Source of the DNA: Stenocarpella maydis
Taxonomy: Eukaryota > Ascomycota > Sordariomycetes > Diaporthales > Diaporthaceae
Assembly (NCBI GenBank): GCA_002270565.1
Contig: NQMI01000005.1
Span: 1 to 64,000 of the forward strand
Length of the DNA: 64,000 nucleotides
Reading direction: 5' to 3'
The position numbers and the translations under genes were made by a program. Below are positions 11,641-22,942 of the stretch, in pieces; position 1 is the first letter of the stretch; each line of letters opens with the position of its first letter. Below the pieces are notes generated by a model. It was not told the DNA's origin. It saw only the letters and a list, made by a program, of their open reading frames with translations, and did no database searches.

Positions 11641-12865
11641 AGGCATAAGGGCCACTTAGGTCCAAACCACAATGGGAACTTACAAACAAGTACTATATTT
11701 ATAGAACAACTATATATAATTAATATTAGGTATATCTAGATTAGAACCCAGATAAAGGGCATAACTTCTATAACCTTAATAAAGAAGACCTTTATAATAA
11801 TCTATACTTCTTATAATATACTAAGTCCTAGTATAAGAAATATCAGAAGAATAAGACCTAATAGCAGCCTATCCCACCAACAAAGAATCCCTAGAAGCCT
11901 AGAATAATATATACATTGCTTAGTTAAATAGCTTGCTTTAATAACAGCTATACTACTCACTATAGTAACAAGGAAGCCGCTAGATGGTTGCCTAAGAATG
12001 CTTTAGGAAAGTAGGGAAGGACCCTAGCGGTAAGGAATAGGGAGGAACTCCTATAAATTAACCCCAGGATAGAAGGAAAAACTATCCTATAGGCCATACT
12101 TGCACTATAAATATAGTGGAAGGAACCGCAAGACTACCTAGGATAAGCACCCCTTTTAGCCCTAAGAACTAATATTATAGCGGTTATGATTACAGGAAGG
12201 TCCTTTAAAGAAACCATAAAACAGCCTACCTAGGAATATAGAAGACCAGGAGATGCAGGATGCATGTATCTAATGTATAACAAGCATAAGGATATCTCCT
12301 GGGTATTATATATCTATAACGGGTGCAAGGAATACATAAGAAAAAAAACCAAGTATAACTAGTTTCCCTAGTAATACCTAGATAAAGATATTAAGCATAC
12401 ATATAAGCATAATGACTTCAAGAACTAGTACCTGCATTAGAAATATAATAAGATAGGATGCATCCTGATGAGGCTAGACTCCTGCACACCCTTGGAATAC
12501 CAATGAAACCCTAACGGATGGGTGGATTGTAATAAGCTAATCTGTAAGGTGCATATACTAAATAAGGCTTAAAATTGGCATTTAATGAGATAGCAGGGGC
12601 TGCTGCTCAAAACTCCAATACCTAATGAACAGGATCGCAGCATATAACAGCTAATTGATAACCTATAAGAATCACAAGATATTACCAAGCAAAACCTCAA
12701 AAGCATTAAGAAGGTCCTAGCAGCAGATAAGCAGTTAAAAAACTAGAAGGGCTATCTATAAAACCTCAGACAGCAACTAACTATATTATAAGATACTTGT
12801 GCATAATAGCAAGCAACTATAGCCACCTAATAGTTCAGGTTAAGCTAGGAGTCTATATATACTTA

Positions 12866-13459
12866 TGTTAAACGGAACCGCTCAGCAGGGCGTTGGTACT
12901 CCGTGCAAGGAGTTACCCTAGACCTCGTTGTAAGGAGTTACCCTAGACTTCCTAGCAAGGAGTTACCCTAGACTTGCGAGTCAGGCGATTTTCGCTAAGT
13001 ACGCCCAGTGCGTGCGTGACGCAAGATGAGTTTGGTGGCCGTGAGTCGATTATTTTGGCCTGCATTTGCACCTTAATTCAGACCTCTGCATTACCCTTAT
13101 TTCTTACCCAAAAAGTATATGACTTAGTGCATTGGATAGCTTGATTTCTGAAGTTTATATGTACTTAATTTGGGTATTGCTAGGGCTATGGTTGGCTGGT
13201 TGCTTGGAACCAAAGATGGTGTGTTGGAAGGGCGAATTTTCCGGCATTTGCAAATTTGCACCAGAGCCGACCACAGCGTGCCCAGGGGTGAGACGACGTC
13301 GGAGGGTATATAAGGAGGGCTTACAGAAGCCCAACTTAATTCAATACAAAGTTGTCCAGACCATTGTCAATCGTCCCAATTCGCCTCAGAGCACCGCACT
13401 GCGACCCTGCCGAAACACACGCTGAACTGAATGCTATTCTATAGCACAAATTCATCAGA
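12866..13459 (+). repeat. Solo LTR, copy 2 (594 bp), with ACTTA target duplication
   Basis: Same length as copy 1 and nearly identical to it. ACTTA occurs immediately before (12861-12865) and after (13460-13464), a 5 bp target-site duplication. Removing the LTR and one ACTTA rejoins the retroviral-type protease frame of element B just upstream of its active site. The TATATAA box and three ~20 bp repeats are retained. A 97-codon ORF inside it (13132-13425) also occurs in copy 1 but is broken in copy 3, and is probably fortuitous. Confidence 0.85.
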
Positions 13460-13860
13460 ACTTAGTACTTATTAATAGTAGAGCACAAGGGAATTTCATA
13501 TCCCTAAAGGTAGTAAATAGATACTACCTACCATAGCATAAGAAAAGGGAACCCTATAGACTTAATATAGTGGATAGAACTAAAGTATCTTATAGCAATA
13601 GAATTATTAATATAGAGACTAATTCCCTCCTAATCTAGATTTATAACTATATGAAATTACTATTATTTAATATTACTAAGATAGTAAACCATTAGTTAAT
13701 CCTAGGAATACCTTGGCTAAGAAAGAATAATCCTTAAACTAATTAAACTACTAGCTAGATTTTTTAAGATAATGCTATTCTTTAGAAGAAGGTTGTAATT
13801 AATAGCAAGGGAAGAAATTATATTACTAAGGATAGCAAATAGGCAATATACTTAAATGGA
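13460..13860 (+). pseudogene. Retropepsin of element B (decayed)
   Basis: The frame reads LVLINSRAQGNFIS, where family members have LIDSGAQGNFIS, and later LILGIPWLRKNNP, a standard C-terminal protease motif. The active-site D-S-G has become N-S-R through G-to-A change (GAT to AAT, GGA to AGA), so the enzyme would be dead even without the stops. Confidence 0.7.
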
Positions 13861-14149
13861 CCCATGAATACCTCTAGAAGCAGGCAGAAGGCCTGACTCC
13901 AGAAAAATAGAGAAGGATTAAGCCACTTAAGCGCCTCATAAAAGGACTAAAGCTAATCAGGAGATCACCACTCCAGTACAACCAGTCAACATATAATATA
14001 GGAAAAATAATAATACCTCCTTTACCTAGAGGAAGGAAAGGAAGGAGATAAAACCAATAGGCTAGCATAAATACTAGAAGACTACCATAAATTCAAGAAA
14101 GTATTCCAGAAAAGACTTAATACTATATTACTATAATATACATAATAGG

Positions 14150-15440
14150 ACCACAAAATACTACTAAAACCTGGAATAATGCCTGAATTTAAACCTATCT
14201 ATAGACTTAATAAAGAATAACTTAAAGTACTTAAGGAATATTTTAATAAAAACCTTAAGAAAGGATTTATTAGACTATTATAATCACCAATAGGATACCT
14301 AATCCTCTTTATACTAAAGAAGAATAGCAAGCTATAACTTTATATTAATTACTAATAGTTAAATAATATTATAATTAAGAACTAATACCTTCTCTTACTT
14401 ATTAAGGAACTATAAGATTAACTTAAGGGAGCAAAATAGTTTATAGCACTTAACCTAAAGCATAACTATAACCTTATCTAAATAAAAGAAGGAGAAAAAT
14501 AAAAAATTAATATTCAGGATATACTATAAATATTATAAGATAATAATTATACCTTTTAGATTAACTAATGCACTTATATCATTCTAGGAAATAATTAACT
14601 AGGTTCTAAGCAAATACCTTAATATCTTTATTATTGCTTATCTAAATAATATTCTCATCTTCTTAAAAACCCTTAATAAATACAAGAGATATATTAAAAA
14701 GGTTCTTTAAAAGCTTTAGGATGCTAACCTTCTAATAGAATTAGAAAAGTGTAACTAGCATATATAAAAAGTCAACTACCTTAGGTATATAATTAAACCA
14801 GGAAAAATCAAGATATAAGAAGGGAAGGTTAAAGTAATTAAGGAATAACCAACTCCTATAAACATTAAGGATGTTAGAGCATTCCTCAAATATGCTAACT
14901 TCTATTAGCAATTTATTATACGCTATAGTAATATCATAAAACCATTAACAGACCTTACTAAGAAGGATTATACCTTTAGATAGATGAATACTAAATAATA
15001 AGCTTTTTAGATACTTAAAGATAAAGTTATAAAAGACCCCATACTTAAGGAAGCAGACCCAGAAAAAGAATTTAAAGTCTATATGGATGCCTTAGATGAT
15101 ACTATAGGCAGAGAACTTATTTAGAAAGATAATTAAGGAAGGATACACATTATTATAAACTTTAGCAAGAAGTTTAACAAACTAGAAACCCGCTATACTA
15201 TACTGGATAAAGAATTTATAACAATAGTATATACATTTTAAGAATAGTAATATTACCTTATAGGAGCTAAAAGGCAGATCAAACTCTATATGGATTATAA
15301 GAATCTCACAACCTCTATAATAACTAAGACTCTTAACTAATGATAAATTAGGTATATAGAGTTCTTATTATAATTTAATATTAAGGTGATCTATATGGAT
15401 AGAGTTAAAAACGCAAGGGCAGACGTGCTTAGTTAAAGAC
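14150..15440 (+). pseudogene. Reverse transcriptase and RNase H of element B (decayed)
   Basis: RT motifs are easy to follow: KPGIMPEFKPIYRLNKE, GFIRLL.SPIGYLILF, an LYINYxxLNNIIIKN stretch, then a LNLKHNYNLI segment (family LDLKGAYNLI). AYLNNILIF stands where the catalytic YLDDILIF is expected, so both catalytic aspartates now read Asn. A frame shift or misread lies at about 14,520-14,630. RNase H follows (YMDALDDTIGREL, ADVLS near the end). All of it is interrupted by TAA/TAG. Confidence 0.7.
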
Positions 15441-15599
15441 CTAACCATCAGGATAAGGATTTACCTATAGAATAGATAGTATTTAAAACTTAAGAAGATG
15501 GAAGCCTTATTTTTAACTAAGAACTTAATACTATAATTAGAGTTAACTTCTAAACTAGGAAAACCCCTACTAATCTGAAAAAATAAGATGAGTTAATTA

Positions 15600-16163
15600 T
15601 AAAAATATATAAAGTACCAGTATATAGCTATTAAGGTGTTACAGCAATAATCAAAAGGATTTAGCAGAATTACTAGATCCCTAACCTTAAGGAGAAGGTC
15701 CAAGACATTATTAGCAAATATAACTCATGTAATAAAAACAAGGCCTCCAGATACAAACTATATAGATTATTAAAACCCTTACCAGTACCCACAGCTATAT
15801 GGTCATCCATTAGCCTGGACTTCATTATTAAGCTACCCCTCTTATAAGAACCCTTAACTAGAGTACTATATAACAGTATTCTAGTAGTAGTTTGTAGACT
15901 AAGCAAGTATACATACTTCATACTATATAAGAAAGCTAGTACTACAGAAGAACTTGCATATATATTCTTGGGAATTATTATAAGCAACTATAGAATGCCT
16001 TATGAAATTATCTTAGATAGAGATAAGCTCTTTATATTAAATTTCTATAAGTCACTAATAAAGCAACTTAGAGTAAAATACAAGCTCTTAACAATAGTAT
16101 ACCTGCAAATAGATAGATAAATAGAATGAATTAACCAGATTATAGAATAATACCTTTAATACT
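15600..16163 (+). pseudogene. Integrase of element B (decayed, interrupted by LTR copy 3)
   Basis: Remains of the zinc-binding HHCC module (C-N-K-N-K-A) are followed by the DDE core: SISLDFIIKLP, ILVVVCRLSKYTYFI and ILDRDKLFILNFYKSL, ending in a QIDRxIExINQII segment (family QTDGQTERxNQ). The last part is cut by the LTR at 16164 and resumes after 16737 with YNKNNQG. Confidence 0.7.
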
Positions 16164-16737
16164 TGTTAAACGGAACCGCTCAGCAGGGCGTTGGCACTTC
16201 GTGCAAGGAGTTACCCTAGACTTCTTGCAAGGAGTTACCCTAGACTTGCGAGTCAGGCGATTTTCGCTAAGTACGCCCAGTGCGTGCGTGACGCAAGATG
16301 AGTTTGGTGGCCGTGAGTNGATTATTTTGGCCTGCATTTGCACCTTAATTCAGACCTCTGCATTACCCTTATTTCTTACCCAAAAAAGTATATAACTTAG
16401 TTTATTAGATAGCTTGATTTCTGAAGTTTATATATACTTAATTTGGGCATTGCTAGGGCTATGGTTGGCTGGTTGCTTGGAACCAAAGATGGTGTGTTGG
16501 AAGGGCGAATTTTCCGGCTTTTGCAAACTTGCACTAGAGCCTACTGTAGCGTGCCCGCGGGTGAGATGATGTCGGAGGGTATATAAGGAGGGCTTACAGA
16601 AGCCCAACTTAATTCAATATAAAGTTGTTCAGACCATTATTAATCATCCCAATTTGCCTTAGAGCACCATACTGCGACCCTGTCGGAAAATACATACGCT
16701 AAACTGTATGCTATTCTATAGTATACATCTTTTCAGA
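16164..16737 (+). repeat. Solo LTR, copy 3 (574 bp)
   Basis: Same LTR as copies 1 and 2 but with two rather than three of the ~20 bp units, which explains the 20 bp length difference. Its second half carries more AT changes, so it may be slightly older or partly RIP-mutated. Flanking 5-mers (ATACT and AGTTA) do not match, so no target duplication is seen. One N at 16319. Confidence 0.8.
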
Positions 16738-18095
16738 AGTTATAATAAGAATAACCAAGGCTAGTAACCAGTCAACCCTGCAGAAAAACACGCTAATACT
16801 AATCACCCTATCTAACTAACACCCTAAATACCGGTCATACCTAAAAACCACCTAAACAGATACCAGTATCCACACCCCACGCTCTAACAGGTATTAGTTA
16901 CAAGAAAACAAGATTAAAACAATATAACATAACTAGTAGACTAAGAAGCAGCCAGAAACCAGGACTAGTTAGATAGCATTAACATAAATCTCATTCCCAG
17001 TAATAAGAATTAGGCACTAGATAAGCCACCTATAAGCATACCCCCTTTATTACTAATACCCATAAATTCAGACCAACTAATACCATCGCCTATTAAGAAA
17101 CTCTAATTAAAAATACCAACCTTACCCTCAGAATGCAGCCAAGCCTCTTATGCTACTATTCCACCAGCCTCCTCTATGGAACTCCTTCACGCAGCCTTAG
17201 CGGATTGTATAGCAATCCGCACCCATTCTGCTTTAGCCTCCTCCTTCTCCATACATTCCAACTCCTCTACATTATTAATGCCCTAATAGACCATATACAT
17301 TATCTTCTCATACTATATCCGCTTCTATTTATAAAGGCACAGGATCCTTACATTCAGCCGCTAGGCCTCCTCCTCCACAGCCTCCAGCTTCTCCTCCAGC
17401 TAATAGTGTATTAGGGTAAACCTTGTTTAGCTAATCAGGAGTAAGACCCTAAACATTACAATTAGATAAATTAAGATAAATATAGGTCCAATACCGGGTG
17501 GACTCTAAATCCGCAACCTTATAGTCCTTAGCTAGGTTATATTCCTTATAGTAAGAGTAAGGCATAGGGATAATGCTGCCCTTTAAGATAATAGCGAAAA
17601 GAAGAGCGGCCTTATGCTTAGCAATAGAGAAAGACTTCGCGGGATAAAACTTAGTAACCCTACCTAATATAACAAATTAGGAAGGTATAAACGAGACTAT
17701 AAACAAACCCAGAATTACTCATGGAAACACTTTTAGGGATAAAAGAAACAAGGAGGGAGATAGTATTATAAACCACTAGGCATTAGCAGCTAACTACTAC
17801 AGAAGACAACCCCATAAATCAGGAGCCAGTTCCCAAAAAGGTCGTCCCACCTAATCTAATCAGTAACACCACCTTATTAGGGTTAGGGTCAGGGACCCAC
17901 TAGAATCAATAGGATCTATATTAACTCCATTAAGTAACACCTAGTTAATAGCATCACCATTAATTCTCTTAAGCTACTAAAGAGTCAGAATATATAAGAA
18001 TATGGTTATCACCATAGTAGATAGCTTTCATGAAACAGACTCTTCAGTCATTAATCTAAGTATTCAATCCCAGTATTGGATAGCCTTACAGCTAG
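16738..18095. other. 3' part of element B, no gene recognised
   Basis: AT-rich sequence between the integrase remnant and the putative 3' LTR. A 93-codon hydrophobic Leu/Ser-rich ORF (17133-17414) has no recognisable motif and is probably chance. The segment should hold the polyprotein C-terminus and 3' untranslated region of element B. Confidence 0.5.
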
Positions 18096-18205
18096 TGATT
18101 ATTGTTAGTTAACAATATTGCTTAGCAACCGCCTAATAACATATTCCGAATATAAACCCTTGATCTTTCAGGTTTAACGTACTCGGAAACCCTCTGATCA
18201 TTACA
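18096..18205 (+). repeat. Putative 3' LTR of element B (110 bp)
   Basis: Direct repeat of 10413-10522. This copy keeps more G and C and ends ATCATTACA. It lies directly against the inverted repeat of the Pogo-like element that starts at 18207. Confidence 0.6.
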
Positions 18206-18206
18206 A

Positions 18207-18305
18207 TCAGGAAGTAGCACACTTTTGCTATTCCTGCTAACTTCTACCAACCTCAGTACCCCCCCCCAGGCCCAAATAATTAATAAAAATTAGTACCAAT
18301 TAGTA
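18207..18305 (+). repeat. Left terminal inverted repeat of the Pogo-like element
   Basis: Complementary to 20385-20481 over ~97 bases with a handful of C/T and G/A differences. It contains a run of nine C. Confidence 0.85.
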
Positions 18306-20384
18306 TTAACTGCACTTAATTACTTATTTCTAATTAATTTTACTAGTTTAAAGGGGTTAACAGAGCTACAATATTAGTCTAAATAGGCTAACCTTTAATA
18401 GGAAAAATGTACTTTATATCAAATAGTACTAACTTCACCCTTAAAATCTTAATCTACTACAAACTATTAATACAAATATATTCACACCATGTAATGCTAA
18501 CTAGGCTAGATTTACTGTAATATAGTTAGAATCTAATTCATTAAACTGTTCTTCCTCTTTCTTATATATTCTTATATTATACCCAACCTTACTATAGTTA
18601 CTATAATATCATTTGCTTAATCCACCCCAAACTAACTTCTTAGGGATACTACTAATTTCACTAGCTAGCTACTTCCCCTTTTCCTTTTCTTTAATTATTA
18701 CCTAAAATTTCTTGATATTAAGTACCCCTTCAAACTATACTCAAATCTTTTTAGCCTTCTAATGTTTAGTAAATACTTTATTAGCATCTTAAAGTATTTA
18801 GATTTACTTACTTATAAATATAATTAAGTATATAATTACATATACTCTCTTTACTATTTAATTAATAGCCTTTATAATTAATATAAGGGAGCTTCCCTAA
18901 TAAGCAGAAATCCTACTTTTAATAAAACTTAATTACTTAATAGTTTATTAAGAATTAAAGGGTATTTAAGACTTTTATTACTAGAGAGAAATAAAGATAA
19001 ATAATATTAGAGTTTTTAAGCAGATACTAAGTTTCGAAATAATATAATCCAGATCTTATGATATAATTCCAGCTCCTTTAAATATAGCCTTAATATTATT
19101 CTTTATAAAAGTCTTATTATAAGCTACCTTAAATATAATAAAGAACTTAAATTTAGTAATATAATTAATAAAAGCCTAAATAAAGTTATTAATTTTCCTA
19201 CTATATATATACTTAAGAGGTAAATAGAATATAATATCTAATAGCTAGATTAAATAAGAAGAATATAATAGCATATAGATAGTAATAATTTTATTCTCCT
19301 TATAATATTAGTTAAACTTAACTAATATATAGCTCTTATAATCATTTATAATTAATATATAATAATCTATATTTCTCTTATGTTTTATATACTTATTAAA
19401 GTACTAAATCCATTCTAAGCTAGTCTTATTATCTATCTATTTATTTAGAGTAGGCTTAATTACCTAAGAGCTGGAAAAGCCTGACTCTATAGCCCAGCTT
19501 ATAAGGTAATAAGCACCCTAAATAATCATAAACAGTAGAATATATTAGCCCTTCATATTAATATACTTGATAGCTATTACTTATTCCCTATTATTAGGCT
19601 AAATAAATTTAGCCTTTTTATACTTATTAGTATATATAACCACTATTAATTAGTAATTATGCCTATTATAAAGGGAGTCTTATTAAAGTTATAGAAATTA
19701 TTATTAATAATCCTATACTTAGCTATTATATTATAGAGAAACTTAAACTAATTTCTAATAATCTCTAGATCTTTATAAAGGGCCTTCTAATAGTTATAAG
19801 AATAATTAAACTTAGTCTTTAGGCTAGGTTATATATTTATGAAGCATTAAGCTTAACACTTACCTATTAGCTTAATATTATATAAAACTAATAAAAGGTT
19901 AGCTATATCTTCCACCCTAGAAAGTTATAAGGGAAATCCTTAGATATCTTACTTAAAGATATATCAAATAAGTATTTACTCTTTAATTTAATTAAGTTTT
20001 TATTTATTAATATATTATTTGTTATAATTATATTATTAATTTATTCTATAATATAGAGTTATTTATAAGATATTAAATATTTAAGTAGCTTTATATATAT
20101 TTATAGGTTTTATATTATTTTTTTTAGATTTTTAAATAGCCTAAATAGCTAAAAGTATTCTACCCTCTTAAAATATAAAATATTTATTATTATTATAAAA
20201 TACTACTATATTAAATATTTAAATATGTAGGTTAGTATAAGAATAATGTAAAAATTAGAAATGTAATTAGTATTAAAAAAGAACTATGTTACTAAAACCT
20301 TAATACTTATAGGCCCTCCTATACCTACCATAACTCCTCCAAATTAATTAAATAAATTAAAAATAAGTATTTAAGTATAATTTT

Positions 20385-20481
20385 TACTAATTAGTATCAA
20401 TTTTCATTAATTATTTGGCCCTGGGGGGGTGCTGGGGTTGGCAGAAGTTGGCAGAAATAGCAAAAGTGCGCCACTTCCTGA
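20385..20481 (-). repeat. Right terminal inverted repeat of the Pogo-like element
   Basis: Pairs with 18207-18305. The outermost 13 bases (gcgccacttcctg) recur directly downstream at 20485-20497. Confidence 0.85.
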
Positions 20482-22696
20482 TATGCGCCACTTCCTGGTA
20501 AACCACGTTAAGGGTTCAACCGGTACACGACAGCGCTAATGCAGCACACCTGTCATGCCACCAAGCAGCTGGAGTCGCATCTCCGCTACTTTCCCAGACA
20601 CTGAAACGTGGGTGATGATTTTCGAAGGTGCCTGTTAAAGCTTCATGGGCTCGCGTGGTAACAAGGTATTTGATTTTTGCTTACACCACCGGCTGTGTGC
20701 GATTAGTTGGTGAGTGCTTCCCAAGGACGAGCCCGCCCACTGATATCGATCCACTGCAATGACTAGGTCGTGCGCACGGCCGCCAGGAAATAGGATGACA
20801 CTCATCGAGACGCCGTCGTAGTTATACCCTCTGCTTTCTATAACTACCCAGCTCATCTAGAGGTATTGCTTTAGTATCCGAGTCGTCCAGCTGGCAATCG
20901 TAGAGTGCCAGGCAACTCATCACACAGCGTGTATTCTGTGTGCTTACTTGGAGTTCTAAGTACATTTGTTCCTGGTTGATGAGTGAATGAACCATGAAAG
21001 ACAGGGAAATACTTCTATAAGTTATGCTGTGGCTTCATGAGCGAGTTAGAGATGGACTGACTGACTCTCATACCGCTGTGTTGCTATCTATAATATCAGG
21101 AGGTATGCAGCGCATGGGGAGCGTTCGGCTAGGCGTTTCCAACCTCATACTCATCCTCGGACATGAAGACGTTGGGATAGCATACATATTTGGAAATTCA
21201 TTTATTGCGGTGGAAACACGGCCGCAGTCTAGATATACAATCAAGATTGTCTGGGCACATAAGTGAATTAGGCAGTGTGTGGATCTCGATGTGCTGGAGG
21301 CAGTTCCAAAGCCCAGGCTGGCGCTTTGTGAGTACCATATGGCCTCTGAAATTTTCATGCTACTCATGGGCAAGTTTTTCAATGCAGGCGGATATATACA
21401 CCATCACTAATGGCACCCACCTATGTAATCGGCATTGTATTTATCATCTAACGCTAGGTCTTTCAGCGTTTACCATCGTATAAGGGGACCGCCTGCAGCT
21501 CTTTTTAAATTTTTATGTTTTATTTTTGAGCGTATTGTGATCGGTTTAAGATCGAAAGCAGCTAAAGGCAAATACATTGCAAACCTTGTGACAAACGGTG
21601 CCAAGCGCTGGCAGATGATCCCATCAACCTTGGAATTATGCCTTGCAAGCATATACAACTTTCTCACTATCCCAGAAGCCACCCCTCTTCCGCAGAGACT
21701 GTAGTCTAGTGGTTCTTTGCAAGCGAATGCCTTGCACTCTCACAGTGCGAATATTAAAGCCGACATATGTATGATGTTCTCCCCTGGGCTGAATACTGGC
21801 CCATCCCGCTGCTCCCAGGTGGCGATTACTTGCTCTGCATGAGCCAAGATCTCTTTGTGGCCCCCAATAGGAACCGAATCATCGAAATTCCTCATCTTCA
21901 ACAGAGTGGCCCAGATGGCCTGGTGTAAGCAGAGTACCTAGGCACTTATTGCAGCTCGTTGAGGATTAAGAGATCAAAGAGGAGCGCTGTGACTGTGAAA
22001 GTAGGGCTTTATAGACTGCTAGGAACCTCCAATCTGCCAGATTGGATATTTGGGTCTTTTTAGTAAAATTTGATATTGTGCTGACTGATCAATTGTAGTA
22101 CGTTGCATAGCAGTACGTACTATGTGTCAGTGACGATGTACGATACAGATCGAACCGCCGGTTCCAGACTATGAAGGCTTCCCGCGCGATACTCAACGCT
22201 CCTTGCTCATCAGACGGAAAATAACCCGTATATATTGTCTCGATGGAAGCCGATCCAAGCTATGAAGCAAAGCAGTACGAGCTGAAGACACAAATTCAGC
22301 GTTGCAGGTGATTTCAAGACCGTGTAACAATTCCCAAGCCTCGGTGTCGTTGGCACATGGTTCATAATTAACGGCTAGCTAGTATCAATAATGCACTGGC
22401 CACTGCTGCATACATAGGTAAATATCTGGGTATTTTGCGCGTGACCGCTGTGCAGTCTTTGTCATCGGTATAAGAATGCTCGCGAATGGCAACCCACAGG
22501 CTTCATAAGAAAGGGGAGCGCGTTGTGCGGCTTGATAGGCGCCCTCGAATCGGCCACAGGTGGATCTATTCGGTGGAAAATCAATCGAAGGACTAACAGA
22601 GGATGGAGGCCGTAGGAAGCAGGCAGTTCTTGGGAACAGCATCCAACAGACACTTTTTGGTTGCCATCTGACCTCAGGAACCACTTCTAACTACTT
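20482..22696. other. Gene-poor transition region
   Basis: Composition changes sharply here from RIP-type AT-rich to balanced. No convincing gene was found. On the minus strand two in-frame open stretches (about 21,950-21,760 and 21,750-21,470), separated by a TGA, could be a remnant of an unknown gene, but no family motif was recognised. Several overlapping ORFs of 60-105 codons on both strands look fortuitous. Confidence 0.5.
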
Positions 22697-22942
22697 ATGA
22701 AGCACAATGTTTTCCTGCTCCTTGCATTGCAGGGTCTGCAAGTTGTGGGCTTGCCCAATGGCCTGGCGCCCAACTACGATATTTCATTGGAACTTATTGC
22801 TGATAAGTATGGTTGTGGAAAAAAGTTGTAGGCGATTCTGAAGGAAGCCAATGCGGCGGACCTCAAGGCTTGTCGCATGAATTTTGATTTTAAATTCTAT
22901 GCAACCGCATCGAACTTTAATTCCACGCTGTTGTATTATTAA
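22697..22942 (+). pseudogene. Small secreted-protein ORF with one in-frame TAG
   Basis: An ATG at 22697 opens a typical signal peptide (MKHNVFLLLALQGLQVVGLP) followed by a short polar chain. The frame meets TAG at 22829 (codon 45) and then runs on in register to TAA at 22940-22942, 81 codons in all. The piece after the TAG (AILKEANAADLKACRMNF) is polar and contains one Cys, and the first part has one (YGCGKK). A CAG-to-TAG change is the simplest explanation. Either this is a broken effector-like gene, or the real product is a 44-residue peptide. No family was recognised. Confidence 0.4.

Larger units (their letters stand above)
10413..18205 (+). mobile_element. RIP-decayed Ty3/gypsy retrotransposon B, nearly full length
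   Basis: The element runs gag (about 10590-11640 and beyond), protease, reverse transcriptase, RNase H, integrase, which is the Ty3/gypsy order. It is bounded by 110 bp direct repeats at 10413-10522 and 18096-18205. The second repeat runs TGATTATTG to ATCATTACA, so TG..CA ends are plausible. Two younger solo LTRs interrupt it (12866-13459 and 16164-16737). The frame resumes across both insertions. Stop codons throughout are TAA/TAG, as expected from RIP. No clear target-site duplication of the element was found. A 110 bp LTR is short for this group, so the true LTRs could differ. The 3' part (about 16,740-18,090) is poorly recognisable. Confidence 0.75.
18207..20481 (-). mobile_element. RIP-decayed Pogo/Fot1-like DNA transposon (2.27 kb)
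   Basis: Long terminal inverted repeats (18207-18305 and 20385-20481) begin TCAGGAAGTRGC and include a C/G homopolymer. The interior is very AT-rich, and the minus strand reads as a wrecked transposase of the Tc1/mariner superfamily, Pogo/Fot1 branch. FNKTPFIIGI (family FDETGFMMGV) lies near 19690-19665. A segment like GLEWLKHFDKHTK lies near 19440-19380, and further pieces towards 19100 match the catalytic core in order. Many TAA/TAG codons remain. The dinucleotide AT flanks both ends instead of the TA expected for this superfamily. A second partial copy of the terminal sequence follows at 20483-20500. Confidence 0.7.

Noticed and set aside
12866..16737. LTR copies 2 and 3 as the two LTRs of one element
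   Set aside because: Copy 2 has its own ACTTA duplication, and removing each LTR rejoins the older element's frame, so they are separate insertions.
21709..21775. tRNA-like A-box (GTAGTCTAGTGG) followed by a possible 5 bp anticodon stem
   Set aside because: The loop lacks U33 and no T-arm or GGTTCGAATCC-type B box follows. At most a decayed tRNA fragment.
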